In this document: positions 51,606 to 60,388 of the stretch, piece by piece
How positions within the stretch are numbered: position 1 is the stretch's first letter
Layout: every line of letters starts with the position of its first letter
Source of the DNA: Neobacillus rhizophilus
GTDB lineage: Bacteria; Bacillota; Bacilli; Bacillales; Cytobacillaceae
Length of the DNA stretch: 64,000 nt
NCBI RefSeq assembly: GCF_018343535.1
Contig: NZ_JAGYPF010000002.1
Span: 460,103-524,102, forward strand
Direction of reading: 5' to 3'
Translations under genes and position numbers: made by a program
The notes under the pieces: generated by a model
The model's input: only the letters and a program-made list of their open reading frames with translations
What the model was told of the DNA's origin: nothing
Databases searched by the model: none

Positions 51606-52931
51606 TTAGATAAACACATCCAAAATTAAAGCAAAGATAAATGCGACAAATGATAGGATTGTTTCCATTACTGTCCAGGTTTTGAACGTTTCTTTAACTG
51701 TTAAGCCCATATATTCTTTGACTAGCCAGAAGCCTGCGTCATTGACATGGGAGAACATGAGGGACCCGGCACCTGTCGCAATAACTAGTAATTCTAAATT
51801 CACTCCTGGCATATTTGCCACGACTGGGGCCACGATTCCTGCTGCTGTTGTCAATGCAACCGTAGCTGATCCAGTTGCAATTCGGATGAGTCCAGCTACC
51901 AAGAAGGCAAGAACGATTGGTGAAAGGGATATTTGTTCAGCCATGCTGGCAATGGCATTACCGACACCGCTTTCAATCAGGATTTGCTTAAAGCCTCCGC
52001 CCGCACCAATGATAATGATAATGGATGCTAGCGGCAATAAACACTCCTCAGTTAACTTTTTCAATAGGTTTTTGTCCATTCCTTGGCGGTAACCTAGGAA
52101 GAAGTAAGCTGCAAAACAAGAGATTAATAGAGCAATGACAGGGCTTCCTATAAATAATAGGAATTTTTCAAAAGCTCCAGGCAATGATAGATATGGAGCA
52201 ATGACAGTTAGAACCATTAATAGAACAGGTAATAAGATAATAAAGAATGAAGTCCCGGTACTAGGCAATTGATTTGACTTTGTCTCTACGCGGATCAGTT
52301 CGGGTTCTCCAACAGGAACTACCCGTTTATGAACCCACTTTGCAAAAATCGGACCGGCAATTAATGCGGTTGGGAATGCAATGATTAAGGAATAGAGAAG
52401 AACATGTCCCATGTTCGCATTGTAAATGCCAATCGCTGTCATCGCACCTGGATGCGGCGGGACTAAACCATGTACAATCGATAATCCGGCAAGAACAGGA
52501 ATACCGATCAATATAATGTTTTTCTTCGTTGATTTCCAAATGGAGATAACGATAGGAAGCAAGATAACCAAACCGACTTCAAAAAAGACTGGAATCCCGA
52601 TAATAAATCCAGATAATAGCATCGCCCATGGAAGTTTCTTTTCGCCGAATTTTTTGATAAAGAAATCGGCTACTTGCATCCCAGCTCCTGAATCAGACAT
52701 CATCTTGCCCAAGATGGTACCAAGCGCTAATATCCCAACAAGGTGGCCTAAAACAGCCCCGACTCCAGTTTCGTAAGCGCCAACAATTTTATCCATTGGC
52801 AGCCCTGAAAAAACAGCCAAAAACAAGCTTGCTACTGTTAAGCTTATAAATGCATGCCATTTCCACCACGATACGCCTAATATAACAATGATGATGGCGA
52901 CCACTGTAATGCCTAGTAAATATAAATTCAT
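51606..52931 (-). CDS. GntP-family gluconate-type permease (441 aa)
   Basis: A 12-helix membrane protein of the gluconate:H+ symporter family: GAVLGHLVGILALGTILGKMM, VPPHPGAMTAIGIYNANMG, GSATVALTTAAGIVAPV and FSHVNDAGFWLVKEYMG. Last gene of the Dga-type operon. It would import the sugar acid or related compound used by the enzymes encoded upstream. Family members take gluconate, idonate, glycerate and others, so the substrate is inferred. Confidence 0.88.
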   Translation of the reverse strand: MNLYLLGITVVAIIIVILGVSWWKWHAFISLTVASLFLAVFSGLPMDKIVGAYETGVGAVLGHLVGILALGTILGKMMSDSGAGMQVADFFIKKFGEKKLPWAMLLSGFIIGIPVFFEVGLVILLPIVISIWKSTKKNIILIGIPVLAGLSIVHGLVPPHPGAMTAIGIYNANMGHVLLYSLIIAFPTALIAGPIFAKWVHKRVVPVGEPELIRVETKSNQLPSTGTSFFIILLPVLLMVLTVIAPYLSLPGAFEKFLLFIGSPVIALLISCFAAYFFLGYRQGMDKNLLKKLTEECLLPLASIIIIIGAGGGFKQILIESGVGNAIASMAEQISLSPIVLAFLVAGLIRIATGSATVALTTAAGIVAPVVANMPGVNLELLVIATGAGSLMFSHVNDAGFWLVKEYMGLTVKETFKTWTVMETILSFVAFIFALILDVFI

Positions 52932-52981
52932 AATTTTCCTCTCCTCTGGGAAATCACTTTCTTTTTTATCAATAATCTTAG

Positions 52982-53704
52982 TTATTGTATGGAATCGTTA
53001 TAGGTAACAATATAGTTATGTTTTGCTGTATGATAGTACCCTTCACTATATTCCAAGACATTCCCTTCATCATCGCTGGAATGTCTCATGCGTTTTAATA
53101 AGGCTGTGTCTTTTTCCAGTTTTAATGTTTCGCAAATATGAGGAGGTGCAATGGCTACAGCAAACTCATCCCGAAATGATTCAAGACGAATATTATGTTC
53201 CTCCAAAAAGCGGTACAATGAATTAATCCGAATATCTTTTACCTCTTCTTCACTTAAGTCCAGCAAAATGTAGTGAGTAAAGTGAATATACGGTTCATTG
53301 TCCAATAGGTAAATCCGCTCAACTTGAATGCAGTGATCCCCAAATATAGAATGAAGAGCTGATTCAGAAGACAATTCGACCCTCTTAACGCCTAAGATTT
53401 TTTTGGTAATATGGTGACCTTCTTCAACCAATATCTCCGTAAAACGCTTACCTTTTGAAAGCCGGGCATTGGTGACATTGGCAATAACTTTCGTTCCTTT
53501 ACCGCTTCTTTTTTCAAGATAGCCTTCCTGAACCAGTTCTTTAATTGCATTCCGAACGGTAATTTTGCTGACATTAAATTCTTCTTCCAATTGAGGCTCG
53601 GAGGGAATGTTTGTGTTAAGAGCATATTCACCATGTAGAATACGGTCTTTCAAGATTTCTTTAATTTGTAAATACAATGGTCCTTTTTTTCTATTCACAT
53701 TCAT
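52982..53704 (-). CDS. GntR/HutC-family regulator with UTRA domain (240 aa)
   Basis: N-terminal GntR winged helix (IPSEPQLEEEFNVSKITVRNAIKELVQEGYLEKRSGKGTKV) and a C-terminal UTRA ligand domain (KILGVKRVELSSESALHSIF through EYSEGYYHTAKHNYIVTY). It lies within the operon it probably controls. Candidate operators are near the operon start (57699-57728). Confidence 0.88.
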   Translation of the reverse strand: MNVNRKKGPLYLQIKEILKDRILHGEYALNTNIPSEPQLEEEFNVSKITVRNAIKELVQEGYLEKRSGKGTKVIANVTNARLSKGKRFTEILVEEGHHITKKILGVKRVELSSESALHSIFGDHCIQVERIYLLDNEPYIHFTHYILLDLSEEEVKDIRINSLYRFLEEHNIRLESFRDEFAVAIAPPHICETLKLEKDTALLKRMRHSSDDEGNVLEYSEGYYHTAKHNYIVTYNDSIQ

Positions 53705-53719
53705 TCCCTATCTCCTGCC

Positions 53720-54733
53720 TTATCGCTTTATATCTTCAATTGTTCCTGCCATGGCAGACAGGATTTCCGTTTCTGTTGACATCGGGGTATCCCCGACAAT
53801 AGTACATGCAAGCATACCGGCTGCTGCCGCAAACTGGACTGTTTTCTCCGCTGGAAAACCGGCCAATTCACCATGCAGGATCCCGCTGGTATAAGCATCG
53901 CCAGCACCAATTCTATCATATACAGAAAAAGAAAGGTTTCTTGAAAATACAAAGGATTCGTTTTTATACATATACCCCTTGAGTGAATGGGTATTATCGC
54001 TGTTAATCGCCCGATGCGTTCCGGCTATTGTTTGAATGCCAAATCGCTTTGCCACTTTCGGTATCAGATCCTTCAGCTGTTCTTCTCTTGATGATTCTTT
54101 TGTCTCCATTCCCAAGATATACATCGCGTCTTTTTCATTCATCATCACGATATCGGCTAAACCAAGCATATCCTCATAATGGGGCTTGGCTTGCTCATAG
54201 CCGCCATCCCATAAAGAAGGGCGGTAATTGCAATCAAAGCAGACGATGCCGCCTTTTTCTTTTACCTTTTTGGCCAGTATTTTCATGGTCTCGCGGACTT
54301 GATCTGTCATCGCCAGGGTAATGCCGCAAAAGTGAATGATATCGCCTTGTTCGGCAATCAAATCCAGATTATAGTCAGAAACGCCAGCCTTATTGAAGCT
54401 GCTTTCGAGCCGATTTGTATAGGTGACACGGCTCGCACGCTGCCCAAAGCCATTTTCTAAAAAATACATGCCGAGATATTTGCCGCCTCTAGAGATGAAA
54501 TCTCTTCCAATTCCTAATCGCTGCAAGAATGAAATGGCTGCGTCACCTAAAGGGTTGTTTGGCAATTTGGTCACAAGATAGCCATCATGGCCCAGCTTTG
54601 TCATGGCAGAAGCAACGTTTACTCCCGTGCCTGAAAAAGAGTATTTTAATGTGTCCGCCTGTGCCAGGAGTTCATAGCCCGGCACCTGCAAACGCATCAT
54701 CACTTCACCAAATGCGACGATTTTTTTAGGCAT
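53720..54733 (-). CDS. PfkB-family sugar kinase, probable 2-keto-3-deoxygluconate kinase (337 aa)
   Basis: A ribokinase-fold kinase: the N-terminal FGEVMMRLQVPGYELLAQADTLKYSFSGTGVNVASAMTKLG holds the substrate side and DRIGAGDAYTSGIL the catalytic Asp and anion hole. The length is standard. The ATG at 54733 overlaps the end of dgaF by eight bases. In this operon type it supplies 2-keto-3-deoxy-6-phosphogluconate to DgaF; the exact sugar acid is inferred. Confidence 0.85.
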   Translation of the reverse strand: MPKKIVAFGEVMMRLQVPGYELLAQADTLKYSFSGTGVNVASAMTKLGHDGYLVTKLPNNPLGDAAISFLQRLGIGRDFISRGGKYLGMYFLENGFGQRASRVTYTNRLESSFNKAGVSDYNLDLIAEQGDIIHFCGITLAMTDQVRETMKILAKKVKEKGGIVCFDCNYRPSLWDGGYEQAKPHYEDMLGLADIVMMNEKDAMYILGMETKESSREEQLKDLIPKVAKRFGIQTIAGTHRAINSDNTHSLKGYMYKNESFVFSRNLSFSVYDRIGAGDAYTSGILHGELAGFPAEKTVQFAAAAGMLACTIVGDTPMSTETEILSAMAGTIEDIKR

Positions 54734-55478
54734 ATTGACCAACCAGCTCTTTGGTCATTGCCAATAATTTTCTTACATCTTCCTCGTTTGTTTTTCCAGT
54801 CTCTTTATCAATAATGGATGAATACACATGAGGAATAATTTTAGGCACTTTTGCTTCTAAGGCGATTTCTAAAATCTTCCCGAAATTATCCAAATCAATG
54901 CCGCCAGTTGGTTCTAATGCAAAGCCTTCTTCGCCGCAAGCCTTTGCTACCGCACGAAACTCATCTTCATGCTTTAACCCTTTCATCGGGAAGTATTTCA
55001 ATGCATTTCCGCCCATATCGCGAACCAGTGCGATGGCAGCTTTAATAGGGACAATCGCTGTTTCCTCGGTGCCGGCACTGATTGGGCCAGTAGAAATATT
55101 GACGTAACCGACTTTGCCAGTTGGAGAGACAAGTGAATTGATCCAGCTGTTTTTCTCTCCCAGGTTTGCCCGTGTTGCCCCTACTGCAGGAAAAACTTGA
55201 TTGATATGGCTTCCAGGATAATATTTCGCAATTTCCGCGACAACAGCAGCCTGCCTATTATCCCCGGCACCTAACCCGATCGAAACGGCCTCATCGATGG
55301 CTGCGCCATATTCCTTCATGGCTGTAACAGCAGCCTCAACCGTAGGGTAATCCTTTGAAAGCACACCCACCAACACATGTCCTTCGGCAGCTTCAAAGAC
55401 TTCCTTTGCATTTTCCACACTATTAGCCAAAACATTTAATGCCACACGATTTTGAAAAAAACGTTTTTCGATGTTCAT
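54726..55478 (-). CDS. dgaF: DgaF-type 2-dehydro-3-deoxyphosphogluconate aldolase (250 aa)
   Basis: A KDGP-aldolase (PF07071-type) protein: the N-terminus RVALNVLANSVENAKEVFEAAEGHVLVGVLSKDYPTVEAAV and the barrel segments HINQVFPAVGATRANLG, GYVNISTGPISAGTEE, ALKYFPMKGLKH and FALEPTGGIDLDNF are characteristic. It splits KDPG to pyruvate and glyceraldehyde-3-phosphate. The start touches the dgaE stop by one base. Confidence 0.88.
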   Translation of the reverse strand: MNIEKRFFQNRVALNVLANSVENAKEVFEAAEGHVLVGVLSKDYPTVEAAVTAMKEYGAAIDEAVSIGLGAGDNRQAAVVAEIAKYYPGSHINQVFPAVGATRANLGEKNSWINSLVSPTGKVGYVNISTGPISAGTEETAIVPIKAAIALVRDMGGNALKYFPMKGLKHEDEFRAVAKACGEEGFALEPTGGIDLDNFGKILEIALEAKVPKIIPHVYSSIIDKETGKTNEEDVRKLLAMTKELVGQYA

Positions 55479-56584
55479 TATTCTTCTCCTCTCAAAATGG
55501 CCTTTAATCTTGCTTCAATCACATAGATGTCATCACCTTGAAGCGGCCTTGGGTCAATATCAAAGAAGCCTTGACGGATTCCGTAATCCCTTGTGTAAAT
55601 GGCAATTTCACCATTTCTTAGTTTGTCATTTACTTCTTTCGCGGTTGTTTTGGAAGCTGCCGGATCAATTTGAATCCGCGCTCTAAAGATGGCTCGTCCC
55701 GCTTCATCCTGGACAATCGTTACTCTTACACCATCAATTGAATCTAGCGATTTAAGGACTTCAAGACTGGCTTTTTCCTGTTCACTATTGTCCTTTTTAA
55801 CAAAATATTCATCCAAGGCCTGCAGCAGGCCAAAGGAGGTTTCCTTCCCAACCTTCATACTTCTGCCGATGCAATGCAACTGCACTTTTAACCATTCGAT
55901 ATACTTTTTCTTTCCGGCCACAATTCCGGAGGTTGGCCCTTCAATTGCTTTAGAGCCGCTATAAATGGCTAAATCCGAAACTTGTACATATTTTTTCAAA
56001 TCTTCTTCAGCAGCGGCATCGACAATTAGTGGAACGTGATTGGCTTGGGCCACTTCCCAGGCTTCCTCAACGGATATCATATTTTTTTGAACAGCATGGT
56101 GGGACTTTACATATAAAATAGCTGCTGTATTCTCATTGATTGCATCCGTAATATGCTCCGCTTTCCCTTCATTGGCATAACCAACCTCAACCAGTTTCCC
56201 GCCGCCGAGATAAACCATTGTTTCTACTGGTGCACCATATTGCACATTATGGCCTTTCAGCATGATGATCTCATTTTTTTGAATCGCTTCCTGGTGAAGC
56301 CGTTCACTTTTTCGGCGGTTTCCTTCCGTAACAATCGCTGCGACAGAGAGGGCAATGCCGCTTGAGGCAGAGTTTACGACAACCGCTGCTTCAGATTGAA
56401 GGAGCCTGGCAATATGCGCACCGGCTTTTTCAACTAAATCGGCAATCTCTACATAATTTTGCCCGCCAATTTTCATTGCTTCCATTACCGTATCGGTTGG
56501 AGCGGAAACGCCTAATATACTCATCCGTCCGCTGGCATTAATGACTCTTTTTAAACCATATTTAGCATTCAATGTATTCTCCAT
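55478..56584 (-). CDS. dgaE: DgaE-type PLP-dependent ammonia-lyase (368 aa)
   Basis: A SelA-like PLP enzyme. The cofactor Lys lies in IYSGSKAIEGPTSG, after LIVDAAAEEDL; the N-terminal VINASGRMSILGVSAPTDTVM is family-typical. In Salmonella DgaE converts D-glucosaminate-6-phosphate to KDGP and ammonia. Here no mannose-family PTS accompanies it; instead an amidohydrolase overlaps upstream by 23 bases, so the natural substrate may be an N-acylated or cyclic amino-sugar acid. Confidence 0.82.
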   Translation of the reverse strand: MENTLNAKYGLKRVINASGRMSILGVSAPTDTVMEAMKIGGQNYVEIADLVEKAGAHIARLLQSEAAVVVNSASSGIALSVAAIVTEGNRRKSERLHQEAIQKNEIIMLKGHNVQYGAPVETMVYLGGGKLVEVGYANEGKAEHITDAINENTAAILYVKSHHAVQKNMISVEEAWEVAQANHVPLIVDAAAEEDLKKYVQVSDLAIYSGSKAIEGPTSGIVAGKKKYIEWLKVQLHCIGRSMKVGKETSFGLLQALDEYFVKKDNSEQEKASLEVLKSLDSIDGVRVTIVQDEAGRAIFRARIQIDPAASKTTAKEVNDKLRNGEIAIYTRDYGIRQGFFDIDPRPLQGDDIYVIEARLKAILRGEE

Positions 56585-57665
56585 TTATGACCACTCCTTT
56601 TGCGACAATTCTTTGTTCGGCTATTCGTTCTTCGCCCTCTGAATCCAGTAAAGCGATGGGTTCATTTTCAATAGTAAAAAGGGTAAGGTTGGCGATGTCT
56701 CCAGTTTGAATTCTTCCAAGGGCCGGTTTGTTTAACCATTTGGCAGCATTCACTGTCACCGCATCGATGACCTCTTTAAGGGAATAACCCAAATATAAAA
56801 ACTTTGTTAAGACGTTTGCCATATTATAGACAGGACCATGGAGGCGATTTTTTCGATAGATGTCTGTGCTGATCGTATCGAAGTGAATGCCATGCTCTTT
56901 GGCTTGTTCCGCTGTACGGAAGGAGAAGCTGGCATTTCCATGGCCGACATCCAGATGAACCCCACGTTCGATTGCTTTAAGAAGCTTCGGAAGAGGTTTT
57001 CCGGATTCGCCAAATAAATTATTGGCTTTCCCATTTAAGAAATGGGTGATGACGTCATTTTCCTCGAGTAAATCAAGGACGTCATTAATATCTGGAGGAC
57101 CTGACCCGATATGGACCATAAGCGGCAGGTCGGTAGCCTTTGAGAATTTCCGGGCTATTTTTAAAGGTTCAACACCATTGGGGCCAACCACGCTTTTGCT
57201 GATTCTCGCTTTCAGTCCCACAATGACATCCTTATATTCCGTTACTGCTTTTAATAAGGCTTCTTCATTTAACAAAGCAAGGTCGGAAAGCTCATCGATC
57301 TGCCTCAAGCCGATTCGTGAAATGTTCAAGAAAGCGAAGAGGTTCGTTTTTGACCTTTTCGAATTGTTGACCAAGTCATGTATCCGGTCGGCCCCGGTAC
57401 TTCCGGCGTCAATAATGGTTGTGACGCCTAATTTATAGCCAATCTCGTCAATATCATCTCCGTACGGATCAAATTCCGGAAAGGCGTGTACATGCATGTC
57501 AATCCAACCGCTGGAGACGTAGACGTTGTTTTCAAAATCGAATATTTTTTCTCCGGTTCCAGTACCGGGAGGAGCAATGTCTACAATTTTTCTATTTTCC
57601 ACTACAATATCTGCAGCATTTCCATCTGTCGTTTTTACATTCCGCAAAACGAATCTGGCTGTCAT
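56562..57665 (-). CDS. Amidohydrolase/deacetylase family metallohydrolase (367 aa)
   Basis: An amidohydrolase-superfamily barrel with the first metal motif GWIDMHVHAF. Later ligand positions are seen in the carboxylated-Lys region VGLKARISKS, in LMVHIGSG and in HLDVGHGNASF. Asp lies in FDTISTDIY. The sequence fits the EF_0837/AHA_3915 group found with DgaE/DgaF-like genes. First gene of the operon. It probably releases an acyl group or opens a lactam to give the DgaE substrate; that is inference. Confidence 0.82.
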   Translation of the reverse strand: MTARFVLRNVKTTDGNAADIVVENRKIVDIAPPGTGTGEKIFDFENNVYVSSGWIDMHVHAFPEFDPYGDDIDEIGYKLGVTTIIDAGSTGADRIHDLVNNSKRSKTNLFAFLNISRIGLRQIDELSDLALLNEEALLKAVTEYKDVIVGLKARISKSVVGPNGVEPLKIARKFSKATDLPLMVHIGSGPPDINDVLDLLEENDVITHFLNGKANNLFGESGKPLPKLLKAIERGVHLDVGHGNASFSFRTAEQAKEHGIHFDTISTDIYRKNRLHGPVYNMANVLTKFLYLGYSLKEVIDAVTVNAAKWLNKPALGRIQTGDIANLTLFTIENEPIALLDSEGEERIAEQRIVAKGVVINGEYIEC

Positions 57666-57698
57666 GTTATCATCCCTTTTGGAAAACCTAAATTCATG

Positions 57699-57728
57699 TA
57701 AACGGTTAATATTATCCGGTTACGTTTA
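57699..57728. promoter_or_regulatory. Candidate GntR operator in the leader of the Dga operon
   Basis: TAAACG and CGTTTA enclose CGGTTA-containing sequence (CGGTTAATATTATCCGGTTA). The inverted outer arms and the inner direct repeat lie between the promoter and the first start codon. Another palindrome, TATAACGTTATA, lies at 57780-57791. Confidence 0.5.
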
Positions 57729-57749
57729 TTTTTTCTCTCTTGCAAAAAT

Positions 57750-57778
57750 AGATTAACACCGATTTTTATTTTAGTCAA
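57750..57778 (-). promoter_or_regulatory. Promoter of the Dga operon
   Basis: Minus strand: TTGACT (57773-57778), 17 bases, TAATCT (57750-57755). Confidence 0.65.
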
Positions 57779-58220
57779 TATAACGTTATAATGTTTCAAT
57801 TACTTTTATCCCAATATAACTGCCAATCATTTATAAAAATGTTGCTATTCTGTTTCCGTAAAGACATTATTTAGTGTGAGGATTATAACCGCAGTACTTT
57901 TTATATTCATTACCAGGATAAATTTGAATTGGATGAGGACTTAGGGTCTTGCTAAGGGAAAACCTGGCATCCATACTGTTTATTTTTTTGTATTATACTA
58001 ATATAGGAATATAGTCCGGCACGATGACTGTTGTCTCGTATTCTTGAGGTATTTTTCGTTTAAGATTATAGTTCCTTGCTATGAATGGGTTAAAACAGAA
58101 AGCTTATTCATGTTTAGACCATTTTGTTAGTTTCAATGAATATAAATGGATCAGGCTAAAGTTAGGAGCTTTCTTCCCAGCTTACACAACAGAAACAATA
58201 CATCATTGGAGGGAATCAAC
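57779..58220. other. Intergenic region
   Basis: Between divergent operons. Apart from TATAACGTTATA (57780-57791) I see no specific feature; open frames at 58081 and 58146 lack their own ribosome sites. Confidence 0.4.
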
Positions 58221-58958
58221 ATGGATGAAGATTGGTATGATGGATATGACGGCGGCGTGTATACCGGTAGCGGTACAAAGGGCTCAAAGAGGAAAACTAG
58301 GACCAGGATCCCCAGCCTGAAAAGTTTTATCCCTAAAGGATCTCGCAGAAAGCGGTCCCGAAGAGGCAAGGTAAGCGATCCTGAAACCACAATCGGAATA
58401 TGGGTAGTTATGACAGCATTGGGGGCCGCACTATTTCATGCAGAATGGATATTCGGCATACTCTATACGTTATTTGTTATATACACGCTCCTCTCGAAGG
58501 ACCTCTGGCCGATCAAATATGTGTCAGTAATACTTACAGGAATGGGCATTCTGTTCTTTGTGGCGCTCGGTTTAGCTGTATTATTAAATTTAGCGTTTGG
58601 CAGTAATATATTAACGGCCCCAGCTACACAAGTGGCGTACGGATACATCATTAAAGCGCCGCTATTAAGCTGGTCGATTGTATGGGTAATAGAGAATGGG
58701 ATGGATTGGATTAAGAAAAGGAAAATGACAAAAGGAAACTTTGTAGAAAAACAGAAGCTCCTTCTATACAGACTACCTGCACTGTGCCTAGCGGCTTCAA
58801 CAGTATTGCTAGCATGGTATGTCGTTCATTCACTTTACACACTATACCAATGGGGAATCTGGGGCTTAAACCTAGTTAGCATCATTCATTCTTGGACAGC
58901 CCCATTCATAATTGGAATCACCATACTAGGAAGACTTTCTAAGCGGTGGGCAAAGTGA
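58221..58958 (+). CDS. Uncharacterised membrane protein with basic N-terminal tail (245 aa)
   Basis: I choose the ATG at 58221 behind TTGGAGGGAATC. The first ~50 residues are hydrophilic: an acidic, Gly/Tyr-rich start (MDEDWYDGYDGGVYTGSG) and then a strongly basic stretch (GSRRKRSRRGK). At least six hydrophobic helices follow in pairs. The basic tail is on the cytoplasmic side by the positive-inside rule. No known motif or family was recognised. Monocistronic; its stop TGA is the first three bases of a REP element. Confidence 0.6.
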   Translation: MDEDWYDGYDGGVYTGSGTKGSKRKTRTRIPSLKSFIPKGSRRKRSRRGKVSDPETTIGIWVVMTALGAALFHAEWIFGILYTLFVIYTLLSKDLWPIKYVSVILTGMGILFFVALGLAVLLNLAFGSNILTAPATQVAYGYIIKAPLLSWSIVWVIENGMDWIKKRKMTKGNFVEKQKLLLYRLPALCLAASTVLLAWYVVHSLYTLYQWGIWGLNLVSIIHSWTAPFIIGITILGRLSKRWAK

Positions 58959-59037
58959 GGCGTGGGGACGGTTCTCATGCCTCACTTTTTATTTGCCTTT
59001 AGAAAGATGATGCATAAGAACCGTCCCCATGCATCAG
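58956..59037. repeat. REP-like element pair (inverted)
   Basis: TGAGGCGTGGGGACGG...CATGCCTCAC, ~30 bases, then GATGATGCATAAGAACCG, TCCCCATGCATCA. The initial TGA is the stop codon of the preceding gene. Confidence 0.85.
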
Positions 59038-59107
59038 TCATATTCCCGCCATTTCCCTAATATACATATAAGTGGTACAGAAATCCGTATAGAAGGGGTT
59101 TGTCCAT

Positions 59108-60019
59108 TTGAAACGGAAGTGGAATATTTGGGTGCGCTATAAAAAGTCGACCTATCAGATTAATTTGCGGGATGGTCTCTATATTTTGGGGCAAATGTTA
59201 TGGTTGTTGAGCAGGCGAATTTTGCGGGGCTTAAATAGGGTGCTGTTTAGGTCAAGGAACCTGATTATTGTCTCCGTATGTGCCGTGATCTTTAGCCTTG
59301 TCATCATTCCAATTGGTCTTATGATGGAAAAATACAAAACCTGGTACGATGCCCTATGGGATTTGCGGACGTTTTTCTTTACCTCGATTTTTATCGTCTT
59401 CGTGACGACGAATGTGAATGAGGAAAAAAGACGGAGAGAGGGGCTGCGGAAGCAATTTGAGATCTATAGTGGCTATAGTTTTTATGCGGAATGGTATCTC
59501 AACCGTCTTGTTCAGCTTGTGGGCATTCCTTCTTCTGAAAAAATTTTTTTGACTGACAGGGACCTGAAGAATTTTCAGAAGGCAGTATCAGAAATTCACC
59601 AAGCGTCGGAGTTTGCTTTTTCAGGTTTAGATAACAAAAGATATAAAAGTCTCCATGTTTATTTGATTGCCATCCATAAAAAACAACTTTCCCACTTGAG
59701 CGATGTTTTATATTTTATCAATTCAGCCAATTCGGATTCACTTGAAATGCATAGAGACCAGGCCCGGCGATGGATTTTAAGCGGCATCGATATAATTGAA
59801 GAGGAAATTCTGCTAATCGAAAATCTCCATGACAACTATACCCCCCAGGACCTCATCCGTTTTGTCCAAAACTCACTAACTCACAATCTCTATATCATCG
59901 CCGAACTACGAAGACCTTGGCGATGGGACCATCAAAGAAACATGGAAATCAGAAAAAAACTCACCTCAAACGGCCAACATATCAAAGGAATGTATGACAC
60001 GAATCAATATTGGATGTGA
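59108..60019 (+). CDS. Uncharacterised membrane-anchored protein (303 aa)
   Basis: TTG start at 59108 after AGAAGGGGTTTGTCC. A basic N-terminus, two hydrophobic segments (LIIVSVCAVIFSLVIIPIGLMM and FFFTSIFIVFVTTNV), then a soluble alpha-helical domain of ~190 residues rich in charged and aromatic residues (NRLVQLVGIPSSEKIF, HVYLIAIHKKQLSHLSDVLYF). No recognisable family. The stop TGA belongs to a degenerate REP element. It shares strand with the previous gene and the ger operon but is separated by REP elements, so it is probably monocistronic. Confidence 0.6.
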   Translation: MKRKWNIWVRYKKSTYQINLRDGLYILGQMLWLLSRRILRGLNRVLFRSRNLIIVSVCAVIFSLVIIPIGLMMEKYKTWYDALWDLRTFFFTSIFIVFVTTNVNEEKRRREGLRKQFEIYSGYSFYAEWYLNRLVQLVGIPSSEKIFLTDRDLKNFQKAVSEIHQASEFAFSGLDNKRYKSLHVYLIAIHKKQLSHLSDVLYFINSANSDSLEMHRDQARRWILSGIDIIEEEILLIENLHDNYTPQDLIRFVQNSLTHNLYIIAELRRPWRWDHQRNMEIRKKLTSNGQHIKGMYDTNQYWM

Positions 60020-60097
60020 CGTGGGTGTGGTTCTTTTGTGTATCATTATTGTTTTATTTTGAAAAGAATGATGCATGAGAACCGTCCCCATGCATCT
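60017..60097. repeat. Degenerate REP-like element pair
   Basis: TGACGTGGGTGTGGTTC...TGTATCA is a decayed left arm. AATGATGCATGAGAACCG, TCCCCATGCATC is an intact right arm. The same layout as 58956-59037. Confidence 0.75.
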
Positions 60098-60388
60098 TTT
60101 CTAGGCATTTTCAATCACGACCTCCTTGGTTTACCAGCCATATGCCAAATAGAATCTACAAAAAGAGTAAAGAAATATCTAATGCAAATCAACTATGTCA
60201 TTGATGATGAATTCTTGTAAGATGGACCGAACACTTCAGGCATAGCTCGAGCTTTATCGAAAAATCGAACTTTGACAAGCGTCAATCAAATGGTGTTGGT
60301 TATATTTAACATAACTAATAATATTTAACTTGGAAATCATTATTTGTAGATAGACGACTTTACTATAAGCAGCAGGGGGCCGTGCTCC
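60098..60388. other. Region upstream of the ger operon
   Basis: No supported gene. It presumably contains the forespore (sigma-G) promoter of the ger operon, but I could not identify -35/-10 boxes with confidence. Confidence 0.4.

Noticed and set aside
60098..60388. A sigma-G promoter for the ger operon
   Set aside because: Expected by biology, but no convincing -35/-10 pair was visible, so none is annotated.
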